Shown: in pieces, positions 25,701 through 38,800 of the stretch | Numbering within the stretch: the first letter of the stretch is position 1 | Layout of the letters: each line of letters opens with the position of its first letter | Source of the DNA: Lactifluus volemus | Taxonomy: Eukaryota; Basidiomycota; Agaricomycetes; Russulales; Russulaceae | DNA length: 64,000 nt | Assembly: GCA_022376515.1 (NCBI GenBank) | Contig: WTXI01000076.1 | Coordinates: forward strand, 97,184 to 161,183 | Reading direction: 5' to 3' | Made by a program: the position numbers and the translations under genes | The notes under the pieces: model-generated | The model's input: only the letters and a program-made list of their open reading frames with translations | What the model was told of the DNA's origin: nothing | Database searches by the model: none

Positions 25701-28015
25701 CCCTTTTTTATATAAGTCTGCATTTATATTCCGCAACATGTGGCTATGACAAAGACGTAGTTCCCGTGGGATTGTAAAGGCGGCCGAGGAAGTAAGGAGC
25801 GTAGTGCTGTACTCAACGTTTTCGTGGTTGTGTGGTGGGGGAAGTCTATAGTAGGGTTTACAAGTACACTAATTACCATATTCTGGCGCCTACTCCGGCA
25901 AGGGGATCTGTCCTGGGTCCCACACTTGTCTCGGGAGCATGCAGGCGCGGGTCGATTTGATGAACAGGCTCACAGCCTTTCCTCCTTGGGCCGTGCTCAG
26001 TAGGATGGGGAGTGAGAGGTCGCGATCTACTGGCTGGAGGACGACGCGACGGGCGTCATCGTAAACTGGGCAGGCCGCGATGACGTCTTCGACGGTTTGC
26101 ATGGGTGCCCTGCAGGAGCAGCTTGTGGGGAGGTCTGGGTGGAATTTGGCCATGTACGACCCGATGAAAGCATGGCCCGTAATGACCCTGACGAGGGTGG
26201 AGAAGACCGCCCTCTCGTGTCCCTTCGATCCATGGATTACCGGCAGGATTTTGCCGTTCGGTGGTGTGGGGAGGGCAATGTAAGTTTGAGAGTGGTTGTT
26301 GTTGTTCAGCCAGCAGTTGGCACGTGTGTCGATTGCTGAGGCTTTGGCTTCGCGACATAGATAGCTGATGGTGTGCGGTTCACGGTAGTTGGGCGGGAGC
26401 GGACGCGGCCGCGCGGGGCGATCGTATTTGTAAGGTGCTTGACACGAACGAAGCCGTGTAGCGAACGGTCTTGTGGTGCCTGGATTTTGAGGTTCCTGTT
26501 TAAGGAAAGGAGAATGTCAGCCTTCTGTCTGAAAGAGAGAGAGAAGGGTTGGCCGGGGTGAGGGCCAGGCTCGGTTATGTTGGAGATGGCAGTGGAGTCA
26601 GGGAAGATGAAGAAGGGGTGGGTAGTAGGGAGGATAGTAAGGATAAGTTGGGCGAGTGAGATACCGGTGTCAAGGGCTGCGAACTCGGTGTCGAGCGCTG
26701 CAACCGTAAGCCCTAGGGGGCGCTCGGAGTGGCCGATTTCTCTGCCGTTGGCGCAGGCCACGGCAGCCACGATACCGATAGGGTGTTGTCTTCTCTGCTG
26801 GGATTAGTGAGGGCACCTCGGCAGAAGATCGCCAGCTTACTGTCACTGGGGGCCATTTTCGGCTTTGAGGGAGGTAACCTAGCGTTTTCAGTCTTCTCCG
26901 TGGCGGACTTGGGGGGCCTGGGTGAGTCGGTCGTCCCATCCGCTCAGGTTCCATGGTGCGAGGGCATGCGGGCAAAGGCGGGGGCTGTGTGTCAGGACGA
27001 GATAGGCTAGTTCTGTTAGGCAAGAGTGGGCAGGGCAGTTACGGGCAGGGAGGCATGGGAGCAGGAGGTCTACTTCTGTGGTGCTGCTCCAGTCACTGCC
27101 TAGGTGTTTGAGGAGTTGGCTACTGCATGGGAGGCGGTATAATCTGAGGGCAGAGTTCTTTATCAGCAGTTCAACACAGATGTCAATGGGATAGATAGCC
27201 ACGAGTTGGTGGAATGGCTCACCTGGGGTTGTTCTGAAGGCAACAGATGCGATGCGAATGACCTCGTTTGACAAGGACTACTTGACCCTTGTACCAGAGC
27301 TGCACACCGTAAGTGAGTACCGGGAGGCATATGGCCAGGCGCCACCTGGCAAAGTCGAGACCTCTGACTGAGTTTCCGAGGAGTTGGAGCAACTTGAAAG
27401 TGGACTTGACACGGTTGGCAACGATGGAAATGTGCTTCCACTGGAGTTTGAAATCGATGTGGAAGCCTAGATAGCGGACCCAGTTAGTAGCATCAATTCT
27501 ATAATAGGTGAGTCGGGCGTACAGCCCAGTGAGTGGGGACGGAAAAAATAAATGAGCTCGGTTTTTTCGGGCTCGATACCAAGTCCAGATCGCATGAGCC
27601 ATTCTTCGCACTCGGTTGTAGGGCCTGTAGGCCGAGCGGAGGCAGTGGCTGACAGAGTCGTATGATGCGCCACACGCAAAGATAAGGCCATCGTCCACAT
27701 ACATGGAGAGGCTCGAGTTGTTCCACTGGTGCATTTTTAGAAGGAGGGGGTAAGTGTAGATGATGGAGCGGACCGGAGAGATGGGTGAGCCTTGCGGGGC
27801 GCCAACCACGATGGGGTCGTCGACGAAGCCGTTGAAGCGGAGTTTGACAGAGCGATCTGATAGAAAGTACCTGAGCCATGAGGTCAGCTCCAGGGGGAAG
27901 CCTAGTGACCGGAAGACATGGATAAGTCCGTTGTGGTTAATGTTGTCGAAGAGGAGGGCACAGCCTAGGTTGTTGCCCACCGAGGTGTCATGGGTAAGAG
28001 CTGGAACGCCTCACG
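25701..28015 (-). mobile_element. 5'-truncated non-LTR retrotransposon relic 3 (best preserved RT part)
   Basis: The longest RT open stretch of the four relics (27219-27980, -) runs unbroken through LLFDNINHNGLIHVFRSLG, GAPQGSPISP, SMYVDDG and LGNSVRGLDFARWRL to YGVQLWYKGQ. It still lacks an endonuclease and the first RT motifs, so it is truncated. Downstream RNase H-like and CCHC-like parts are in other frames. The poly(A) end is the plus-strand T-run at 25704-25710. Confidence 0.82.
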
Positions 28016-29252
28016 TGGTAAGTTATTTTGGTAACCCTGGTAAGCCGGGCCGGACCTGTCCTGCCCATTTGCCGTGCTATCTCACCCGTCCCAGTGCTGA
28101 CAGGCCATTTCGATGATACTTCCATTCGTTATCTCCTCTGTGTGCCAGACTCGGAGTCTGCGCTGCTATAGACATATGTCCCCAACAGGAGATGATGTCA
28201 AGAACGATATCCTGGGTGCGATGTCCTATTAGTGTGTGGTTCACCTCAACGCCATTTCTTCTTTCATGCTTTCTCTTCTAGATGCGGACAATGCTCGCTT
28301 TGGCGTGCTCTGAGTACAGGAGTAGAGGTGCTCTTAAGTGTGGTGCGTTCCGCTTTTTCATTCCATGTTATTAGTATTGACTAGTTGCGCTGGGCCCACG
28401 TAGGTGTACTAGTGATACTAGGATGTGAGAATCGCATTGCGGGACATTTTAGACGATAGAAGGATGCAGGAGTTAAGACCTGAAACAAAATTGCGATCCT
28501 TTCGCATTCTTTCGGACCTTTGATGTTCAATGATGATTTTGATTTCGAAAATTCACCATTACCTTGGCTGATGTCCTGTACACCATCCTTGACTTCCAGT
28601 CACGCGTACTTTTGTCCATGCTTCTTCCATGGGTGAATTCCGCTATGCATGTAACTGTAATAGCATTGACCTCCGAGTATCCCTTGTCCAGACACACGTA
28701 CTGGGTTCCTTCGATCCCGGGACAGGTTATGTCTCGTGTGCCGAGGACGTACGGGAAGAGGTGAGCAGATCAAACGAGTAGAGTACTGAAAGTGATATGA
28801 TAAGGAAGGATTTTAGTCTCGTTATCGGTGATGTGAGCGTTTCAGAGAGCATATATATTCGCGACACATGCTCCTTAAAAAGAACCTTGCATCGCAAGTC
28901 GCTCGATGTGGTGCCTGGTATCTATGGGTGGGCAAATTAAAAGGATATTTTGTTTCTATGGTAGCACTGTGGATCATGAAACGATGTCGATAGCCAGTTA
29001 TCGGAGAAATTTGTGTTAATGTAATCATGATGTCAGGCAAAGGCTACCAGTGACCCAACTCGACTTCAAGCTTCAAATTGATCTATCTGATTCTATCATA
29101 CCCGGACCTCTGAGTGATTTGATATGTTCGAGCGTCCACTGTCAAGGTCACATCACCCTTTGAGGCTGTGTCAATGAGGCGACACGAGGCGGCCCATGCG
29201 CCCACTGGCAGTCTTGCTTTCCTATCATTCCTACATCAACCCTCTTACCTAC
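28016..29252 (+). promoter_or_regulatory. 5' flank of NLR copy 4 (flank type B)
   Basis: About 1.2 kb without a supported gene, similar to 18111-19437 with several small deletions. The sequence immediately before the start codon (CCTCTTACCTACATGAG) is the same as before copies 2 and 3. The promoter role is inferred from position. Confidence 0.5.
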
Positions 29253-32200
29253 ATGAGTTTGATGGCATCTACTTCTACCTTACCTTCCAACTTACCTACT
29301 ATCATCGACGCTGCCTTAGACGAGTACATCAAGCAGACAGGGATAAATCTCACCCAGCACCCATCCTCTCACAAAATCCATCAATCCGATTCCCCAGATG
29401 ATATCCTGGCACTTTTCCAAGAGCGGGAGAAGGAGTTTAAGGAATATCGAGATGGAAATCGGAACCTCATAAATTGCCTCAAACCAGTCGTACAGGTATT
29501 GCATGCGTTCTCTGGTGTCCTTGGCGGGGCGATTGGCATTGTGAGCCTCACGCGCTTCATTTCCCCCACGTTATTGTTTATTCATGACTTTTCCAGTCAC
29601 ATCCACCAGCAAGAGCAATCTTTGTTGGAATTGATGTCCTCCTCGTAGTACGCCCCCTCCATCACCGCTTCCAGTCTGATCCTTCTGACATCTTACTTTG
29701 TCAGGCTGCTAGTGGTGTTAGTTCGAGTTATGACGCACTCGAAGATCTATTTCAATGCGTTCAGAATTTTCTTCAACGCCTACATGTTTATACCCAAATT
29801 CCTCCCACCCCCGCGATGATAAATATACTCGTGAAGATTATGGTTCAAGTACTCTTAGTGCTTGGCTTGGCAACAAAGCAAATCAAGCAGGGGCGTTTCA
29901 GTACGTACCCCCTTCCGCAATATACCTCACCTGTAGTTGAACGTGCAGCAGAGAAATTCGCGAAGAAGCTGCTCGGCGAGAGCGATATCGAAGCTGTGTT
30001 ACAGAGGCTGGACCGTCTTACCGACGAGGAGGCTCGGATGACCGTTGCCCAGACGTTAGAGGTCGTCCATGGTCTTATGGGGAATCTGAAGGTGGTCATG
30101 GACGGTGCGTGATACTTCTTGACTCGTTACAAGAATTGGACTGGACTATTTTCGTAGACTCGGATGCCAAGGTATCGATCAGGGATATACGGAAGTCTCT
30201 TGGTATGTTCTTTGTGTGCCCATGAATTCTTGTAGATTGGACTGAGGACCAATCTAGTTAGTATGCAAGACACGATAAATAAGATGGAACGTTCGTCATC
30301 ACCCGGATCTACTATTTTGGTCTTCGAGGTTGACACTAAATTGAAGGTGACCAATTACAAAAGGATGTGAAGAACTGGCTCTCTCCCCCAAACCCTTCGA
30401 CGAACCACAACATCGCACGTCGAGCTCACCAGAGAGGGACGGCAACTTGGTTCTTGGAGGGGAGTACTATTTCTGAGTGGAAAGAAAGAGGGTCCTTGCT
30501 ATGGATACATGGAAAACGTAAAGTTTCCTCAACACCCTGCGTTCAGAGTTCTAACCACGTTTTGGTCTATCAGCTGGGTCCGGTAAAAGTATACTCATGT
30601 ACGTCTTGATGAATTGTGTTTCACGTTGATCTGCAGCCATTGAGTTGCCGACCAGGTCCGCGATTATCGAAGACGTCGCAGGTTCTGGGTTGGCATCCAT
30701 GGCATATTATTATTTCGACTTCAGAGACGCCAACAAGCAGAATCGCCATGGCCTACTTTCCTCTCTCATCACCCAGCTCTCCGTCCAGTCCAATCTTTAT
30801 CATGACGTCCTTTCCCGGCTGTATGCGGCACGAGACAGTGGCATCCAAGATCCCGCCGATGATACACTTACGCAGAGTTTAAAGGAAATGCTGAAACTCC
30901 CTGGACAGGGACCAGTATACATCATCATAGACGCTTTGGACGAATGTCCGATTGTCTCAGGCACCCCATCGTCACGCGAAGAAGTGCTCGAACTTGTGAA
31001 GGAGCTCGTCAATCTGAAACTTCCGAATGTTCACATTTGTGTTACTAGTCGCCCCGAATACGATATCCGAGCCGTCCTCAAGCCCTTGACAACACATCGC
31101 GTGTCTCTTCACGAGGAAAGTGGACAGAAACGAGACATCATGGATTACATAACGAAAGTTGTTAATTCGGACCCAAACATGCGGAGCTGGGGAGAGCAGG
31201 ATAAGCAACGGGTCATCGAATTCCTTTCAGAAAAGGCAGACGGGATGTAAGTCACCACGTTCTTCGTGCGTAACTTGCAGTTACTTATTGGATCATGCAG
31301 GTTTCGATGGGTGTATTGCCAATTGGATTCCTTGCGTCGCAATCTACCTGCGAGTATCCAAAGTGCCCTCCACCGGTTGCCCAAGACTTTGGACGAGACA
31401 TACAAATACGCATTACTTTCCATTGAGGAGGAGAAACGTGAATATGCTCAACGTCTCTTCAAGTGCCTCACTGTATCGATCCGCCCCTTGCACGTCGACG
31501 AACTTGCCGACGTTCTTGCCATTCGGTTCGAGCCTGGTTCGCTTCCGGAGTATGACGTAGGATGGCGCCTAAGCGATACAGAGAAGGCCATTCTCTCTGT
31601 TGGCTCGAGCTTGATATCGGTGGTCAATGTCGATGGCTCTAAAGTCGTTCAGTTCTCCCACTTCTCAGTTAAAGAGTTCTTGACCTCTGTTCACCTCGGG
31701 GACGACCTTTCCGATTATCACATCCTTCCCGGTCCTGCACATACCATTCTCGCAAAGGCATGCCTGAGCATCCTGCTCAAGCTTGACGACCGCATTGACA
31801 AAGCGACGATCGAGAATTTGCCATTGGCAGAGTATGCTGCTCGGCATTGGGTCGAACATGCACAGTTTGATGATGTGTCATCATCAATACAAGATGAAAT
31901 GCAGCACCTGTTTAACCCCGAGAAGTCCCATTTTGCGGCATGGGTGTGGGTTTTCAATATAGACCGTCCTTGGGTACAACACATGTCGACGATACATCCG
32001 ACTCCTCCAGAAGCGACACCCCTATACTACGCAATATTATGTGGATTCCATGAGATTGCGCAGCACCTTCTCGTTGCTCATCAGTTAGATGTCAATGGGA
32101 GGGGTGGTTGTCGGATGACTCCACTGCAAGCCGCGCTAATGACACGAAATATGAAGGTCGCAGGGTTGCTGCTACAGCATGATGCTGAAGTAGATGTCCG

Positions 32201-33948
32201 CGATAAAAATGGCCTTACTCCTTTGCACCGGGCATCACAAGGGGGGAACACTGATATCGCACGGTTCCTTCTGGAGAATAATGCTGATGTCAACGCACGG
32301 GATACGAAAGACAGAACTTCACTTCACTTCGCGTCGGTGGAGGGACAACTAGAAATCGTTAGTCTGCTGCTCCAGCACGGCGCAATTGTGGACTGTTGTG
32401 ATGGAAAGGGCATGACCCCTCTGCACTGGGCGGCGGTTTCGGGACATCTGGACATTTCTCTGTTATTGCTAGACCGGGACGTGGATGTGGACGTACAGGA
32501 CGGCAAGGGTCGGACCCCGCTACACTTGGTTTCATCTAATGGGCACATTGAGGTCGCCAGGTTACTCATCCAGCGTGGTGCAGCTGTTGATAGCCGGGAT
32601 GACGAGGGGCAAACTCCCTTGGACCACGCCTCATTGAAAGGCCACCTCGATATCGTACGGCTCTTGGTCGAGAAGGGCGCGAACGTATCTTCCAGATCCA
32701 ACAAGGGCGAGACTCCGTTTCACTCAGCATCACCGGCGGGCACCTTCATGTTGTCGAGTTCCTACTTCGTTGTGATGTCAACCACGATGTCGGCGTTCAG
32801 AATGCGAACGGACAGACCGCATTGATGCTAGCATCCCAAGGAAGGAAACTTGACGTTGTGCGCTTCTTAATCGATCAAGGAGCAGACTTGAATTCCCGGT
32901 GCAAGAATTCATGCGTCGTGTTACACTGGACAGTTCAACAGGGTCATCTTGACGTCGTAAAGCTGCTTCTAGACCGCGGTGCAGACGTGAATGTACAGGG
33001 GGACCACCTTTGTACTGCGCTGCATGTGGCTTCGCAGAATGGGCATATCCAAGTGGCACGATTGCTAGTGGAACGTGGGGCAATTGTCGATTCTTGTACT
33101 GATAAACAGCATACACCGCTTCACGTGGCAGCTGGAAGTGGGCAAGTCGAAGTCGTACACTTCCTACTTGAGTCAGGAGCGAATGTACATGCGATGGATG
33201 AGGCCGGCTGGACTCCGTTACACACGGCATCATGGTATGGCCATCTCAAGGTCATCAGGTTGTTGCTCAGTCGAGGTGCGGATCTCGACTCACGGAATCG
33301 CGCCAATAAGACCGCCGCAGATTTGGCATCGAAGAATTATAAGGCCAAGGTTGCAGACTTCCTGGTCAAGTGCAAAGGAGACGAGAATGTTCGGAATGGG
33401 ATATGCTCAACTGGATTGGATATAATGCTGCACGACACTAATGAAGAGGACATTACGGAACCAACTTCACTACATGCTGCGGCCAAAGAGGGCAAACTTG
33501 GTGTTCTGCAGTCGCTTCTTGTACGTGGGGCAGATGTCAATGCACGAAATGCAGAACATAACACTCTACTACAACTGGCATCAAAAAGGGGCACTTCGAT
33601 ATGGTGCACTTACTGATTGAGCGCGGCGCGGAGGTGGATTCACGGAGCAGTGATGGGCGGACCCCGTTACACGAGGCATCGGAAAATGGGCACACTGATG
33701 TGGCGCGGTTGTTGATTGACCACGGTGCGGATGTGAACGCCAGGGACGAAGATGATTGTACTCCCATTCATGTCTCAGCAGCCATGGGACAATTCTACGT
33801 TGTAGAATTGCTGCTTGCACGAGGCGCGAACCCGCATTATCTCACCGATGACGGTCGATCCGCATTCGAATTGGCGAGAGGAAGAGGATTCCGTGAAGTT
33901 GTACACCTACTCAGAGAGCAAGATGCAAGTAAGCATAGCACTTACTAG
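29253..33948 (+). pseudogene. NLR-like receptor copy 4, frame broken in the ankyrin region
   Basis: Exons 1-9 are intact and in phase: 29253-29540, 29597-29647, 29705-29900, 29937-30104, 30158-30202, 30258-30290, 30347-30517, 30574-30598, 30656-31246; exon 10 starts at 31301. Two small changes keep frame (+6 nt in exon 5, -9 nt in exon 6). Exon 10 is disrupted: one base is missing near 32733 (after repeat 8's TPFHSAS), one G is missing near 33590 (GGGGG to GGGG in other copies' context), and one A is missing near 33926, changing the last residues. The frame closes with a stop at 32825 after about 8 ankyrin repeats, so a shorter receptor could still be made. Either a recent pseudogene or consensus errors; the homopolymer context of two of the three deletions leaves the second option open. 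Confidence 0.75.
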
Positions 33949-35440
33949 TAAGGTGCGATGAATCATTATATGGGCGCTGATTTGAGGCTAACTTGAATCG
34001 CTTGGTCCATAGCGGCACACTGGCATCCACCATATGCCTCAGTGGCTCTGTGTTTTCGGTGTCCCCATCCACCTTCCAGACTTGCGCTTCAAATTGTGCA
34101 CCGCTCAAGGTTCACGTTTACTATAAGTAGTTGTACTTTGTGGTTTTACTATCGCTCTCACGCTTCTACTTTACTCATTCGTTGACCGTGTTCATGCATA
34201 TATATACTCCTACTAGTAGTCCGCCGTCATATAACTGTCTTGCGTTCTCTCGTCTTAGTTTCTGTATGACCCTTCGTTGTATCTCGGAAAGCCTCTGAAC
34301 GATTCGAAGCCTTGCGTTGCTAAATTCTAATTTTTAACTTGATTTAGTTTGTTAGTCTGAATTCCTTTTTGAAATTAGTGAGAACGCATTATTATAATCG
34401 CTACCAGGCCCTCCAGTCGCGCGCGCCCACGCGCGGGGGTTTCTGTATGGGTTGAGCGCATTGTCGGGAATCGAAAGTGGTGCGTAGTAGCCCCCGGCGA
34501 GGATGACGTGTGCGGAAGAACTGTGATGGTGAGAGATGGGAGATAATACTGTAGAGATAGCGTTTTCCAGTGGATGAAAACGAAGATTCTTGGGCGCAGC
34601 GGTACGAAAGGAAGTTCAGAGAGGGGCGTCTCCGTCGCGACGAGGAAGCATTGCAAAGACATCAATGTGTTTGGTGATTTACCGCATAAGTACAAAAAAC
34701 TTATCGTTGGGCGGCGTGAGCTGAATACAGTAGAGAGATAACCCGGGGGGTGGTTCGACCCTTTCTCGTCGGTGCCGCCGGTACTACCAAAAGGGGTTTT
34801 TTTTTGTTTTTGCTTCTATCGCGTTTCGCGAGACGCCAGCGCACATCGTCAGCGTCGGGCGAGCTAGTCATACCCAAAGTAGCACCAAAAAAATCGTCAT
34901 GACCTTTTTCAGGAACAGGAGTTCTAGACGGGTTCTTTTTCAAGGGTTTCTTCCCCCCCCCCGCGGAATAGGTTTCGTATACAGACATATCATAAGTAGG
35001 ATGGAAAGTTTAATAAAGGACCATGCCAGTAGGCGGAGTTCTCGCCGGAGTACCATGAGAGACGTTTTTTTGGAGGAGCAAGGCGCCGTGAAGGCCACGC
35101 CGCGCCGCGCGACGTTATTAATTAAAGGGAGTACTGTAGTACTGTATGGTGGGTTTTGTCCGCCCCCGTCGTTGTCGTAGGGATGGGTGTGTCAAGGGTA
35201 AATAAAAAAGAGAGGTATGGCCTCTTCGCTCACTTGGTACTATCCATCTTTTTTCTCACACAACTCATGGTGAAACAGGTCATCCGCGGGAACGCCGGGG
35301 TGACCTTTTTTTTTGCTTAAGAGGGATATGCCTCTCCTTTGCTCGCTTCCCATCTGGGCACGATGAGTTAATTTTAGAGTTGTGGGGAAAGCTTGGGTGT
35401 TTGCCATATGACCTAAAATAGGATTACATATACGGGGAAA
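33949..35440. other. 3' flank of unit 4, no gene supported
   Basis: Repeat of the 3' module, type beta, shared with unit 5 and distinct from units 1-3: both have CATAAGTAGGATGGAAAG and GGACCATGCCAGTAGGCGG near 34990-35040. The palindromic site reads TACTGTAGTACTGTA at 35132-35146. Shorter than the other 3' flanks. Confidence 0.7.
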
Positions 35441-37650
35441 CCCTTTTTTTTTAAGGCTACATTTATATTCCGCAATCCATGTAGCTATGACAAAGACAAA
35501 GGCGGCTGGGGAAATAAGGAGCGTAGCGACATACTCGACGTTTTCGTGGTTGGGTGGGCGGGTGGGGGAAGTCTATAGTAGGGTTCACAAGTACACTAAT
35601 TACCATTTTCTGGCGCCTGCTCCGGCAGGGGGATCTGTCCCGGGCCCCAGACTTGCCTCGGGAGCATGCAGGCGCGGATCGATTGGATGAACAGGCTCAC
35701 AGCCTTTCCTCCTTGGGCCGTGCTCAGTAGGATGGGGAGTGAGAGGTCACGATCCACCGGCTGGAGGATGACGCGACGGGCGTCATCGTAGGGTGGGCAG
35801 GCCGTGATGACGTGTTCGACAGTTTGCATGGGTGCCCTGCAGGGGCAGCTCGTGGGGAGGTCTGGGCGGAATTTGGCCGTGTACGACCCGATGAAGGCAT
35901 GGTCCATAATGAGCCTGACGAGGGTGGAGAAGACCGCCCTCTCGATCCTTGGATTACCGGCAGGATTTTGCCGTTCGGTGGTGTGGGGAGGACAATGTAA
36001 GTTTGAGAGTGGCGATTGTTGTTCAGTCGGCGGTTGGCCCATGTGTCGATTGCTGAGGCTTTGGCTTGACGACGTTGATAGCTGATGGTGAGCGGTTCAC
36101 GGTGGTTGAGCGGGAGTGGGCGCGGGGTGATCGTGTTTGTAAGGTGCTTGACGCGAACGAAGCTATGTAGCGAGCGGTCTTGTGGTGCCCAGACTACCTG
36201 GATTTTGAGGTTCCTCTTTAAGGAAAGGAGAATGTCAGCCTTCTGTCTGAATGAGAGAGAGAAGGGTTGGCCTGGGTGAGGGCCAGGCTTGGTTATGTTG
36301 CAGATGGCAGTGGAGACTGTGGAGTCAGGGGAGATGAGGACGAGGTGGGTAGTAGGGAGGATGGTAAGGATAAGTGAGATACCGGTGTCAAGGGCTGCCA
36401 GCTCGGTGTCGAGCACCGCTACCATAGGCCCTAGGGGGCACTCAGAGTGGCGGATTTCTCTGCCGTTGCCGTAGGCCACGGCGGCCGCGATACCGATAGG
36501 GGTGTTGTCTTCTCTGTTCAGCGTTAGTGAGGGCACCTCGGCAGAAGATCGCCACTGGGGCCATTTCAGCTTTGAGGGAGGTAACCCAGCGTTTTCGGTC
36601 TTCTCCGTGCCGGACTTGGGGGGCCTGGGTGAGTCGGTCGTCCCATCCGCGCAGGTTCCACAGCGCGAGGGCATGCAGGCGAAGGCGGGGGTTGTGTGTT
36701 GGCACGAGATCGGCTAGTTCTGTTAGGTGAGAGCGGACAGGGCAGTTACGGGCAGGGAGGCATGGGAGCGGGAGGTCTACTTCTGTGGCGCTGCTCCAGT
36801 CACGGCCTAGGCATTTGAGCAGTTGGCTGCTGCATGGGAGGCGGTATAATCTGAGGGCAGAGTTCTTTATCAGCAGTTCAACACAGATGTCAATGGGATA
36901 GATAGCCATGAGTTGGTGGAATGGCTCACCTGGGGCTGTTCTGAAGGCACCAGATACGATGCGAATGACCTCGTTTGACAAGGACTACTTGGCCCTTGTA
37001 CCAGAGCTGCATACCGTAAGTGAGTACCGGGAGGCATATGGCCAGGCGCCACCTGGCAAAGTCGAGACCTCTGACTGGGTTTCCGAGAAGTTGGAGTGAC
37101 TTGAGAGTGGATTTGACACGGTTGGCAACGATGGAAATGTGTTGCTTCCACTGGAGTTTGAAATCGATGTGGAAGCCTAGATAGCGGACACAGTTAGTGG
37201 CATCAATTCTATAATAGGCGAGTCGGGCATACAGCTAGTGAGCGGGGACGGGCGAAATAAATGAGCTCGGTTTTTTCGGGCTTGATACCAAGTCCCGATC
37301 GCATGAGCCATTCTTCGCACTCGGTGTAGGGCCTGTAAGCCGAGCGGAGGCAGTGGCTGACGGAATCGTATGATGCGCCACACGCAAAGATAGGGCCATC
37401 GTCCACATACATGGAGAGGACCGGAGAGATGGGGGAGCCTTGCGGGGCGCCAACCATGATGGAGATGGGGTCGGAGACGAAGCCGTTGAAGCGGAGTTTG
37501 ACAGAGCGAACGACCTGAGCCATGAGGTCAGTTCGAGGGGGAAGCCTAGTGACTGAAAAGACATGGATAAGTCGGTTGTGGTTGGTGTTGTCAAAGAGGA
37601 GGGCTACACAGACTAGGTTGTTGCCCCGCTGGGAACGCCTCACGTGGTAA
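35441..37650 (-). mobile_element. 5'-truncated non-LTR retrotransposon relic 4
   Basis: On the - strand: LLFDNTNHNRLIHVF near 37550-37620, GAPQGSPISP near 37430-37455, YVDDGP just after it (the stretch between them is deleted relative to relic 3), the thumb-like LGNSVRG region, then a CPC...C motif near 35830. Several frame breaks. The plus-strand poly-T at 35444-35452 is the poly(A) end. Non-functional. Confidence 0.8.
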
Positions 37651-38800
37651 GTTATTTTTGGTAACCTGGTAAGCTGGGCGCTATCTCACCCGTCCCAGTG
37701 CTGACATAAAGCCGTTCCGTTCCGTTTCGACAACCCACTTCGACGAATGTTCCATTCGTTATCTTCTCTGTGTGCCCGACTCGGAGTCTACGCTAAGCTA
37801 TAGACATATCTTCATTCTGTCCCCAGGAGATGTCAAGAACGGTGTCCTGGGTACGATGTCCTATTAGTGTGTGATTCACCTCAACCCCATTTCTTATTTC
37901 ATGTTTTCTCATCTAGGTGTGAACAAAGCTCGGTTTCGCGTGCATTTGGTATACTCAAATGTGCGCAGCTCGTGATAATTGACTGGAATCTGGAGCAGGA
38001 GCTGAGTAGAGCTATGTGCTTTTAAATGTGGTGCGTTTCGCTACATCATCAGTATTGACTAGTTCCACTGGGCTCACGTAGGTGTACTAGTAATACTAGT
38101 ATGCCTTTCGCATTCTCATGGACCTCCCGGTGTTCACTATGACTTTGATTTAGACGATTCGCCATCACCTCGGCTGATGTCCTGCACACCCTCCTCGACT
38201 TCCAGTTACACGTCCTTTTGTCTAGACTTCTTCCATGGGTGAATCCCGCGTAATAGCATCGGGCTCTGCCCATGTTTCCCACACACGTACCCAGTTCCTT
38301 CGACCCTGCGGGACAGGTGATCTCTCGTGTGCCGAGGACGTATGCGAAGACGTGAGTACTGAAAGTGACACGATAAGGACGTATTTTATTCCCGTTATCG
38401 GAGACCCGCACGTTTAAGAGAACTTGTATATTCGCGATTGGCTCCTCGTATCTATGGCTGAACAAATTTAAAGGATAATAATTTCTATGGCAGCACCATG
38501 TCGATAGCCAGTTATCGTAGAAAATTGTGTACTAAATGTAATGTCCCGCAGAGGTTGCCAACCCCCAACGCGATTAGTACAAGTTGATCTCGACCTCTGT
38601 GTGATTTGATATTTTCCAGCGTCTACTGTCAAGCATGTCAAGGTCACCTGTTCACCAGCATCTCCTTTTGAGGCTGTGTCACTGAGGCGATACGGGGCAG
38701 CTCGTGCGCCCATCTACTGTAACCTGAACGCTTTCACCACTCCCACTCCTGCTTTCCTGTCATTCCAGAACACATCAACCCTCTTACCTACACGAGTTCG
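37651..38800 (+). promoter_or_regulatory. 5' flank of NLR copy 5 (flank type A)
   Basis: About 1.15 kb without a supported gene, close to the flank of copy 2. The first start codon used by copies 2-4 is lost here (ACATGAG changed to ACACGAG near 38791), so translation must begin at the second ATG, 38801. Confidence 0.5.
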
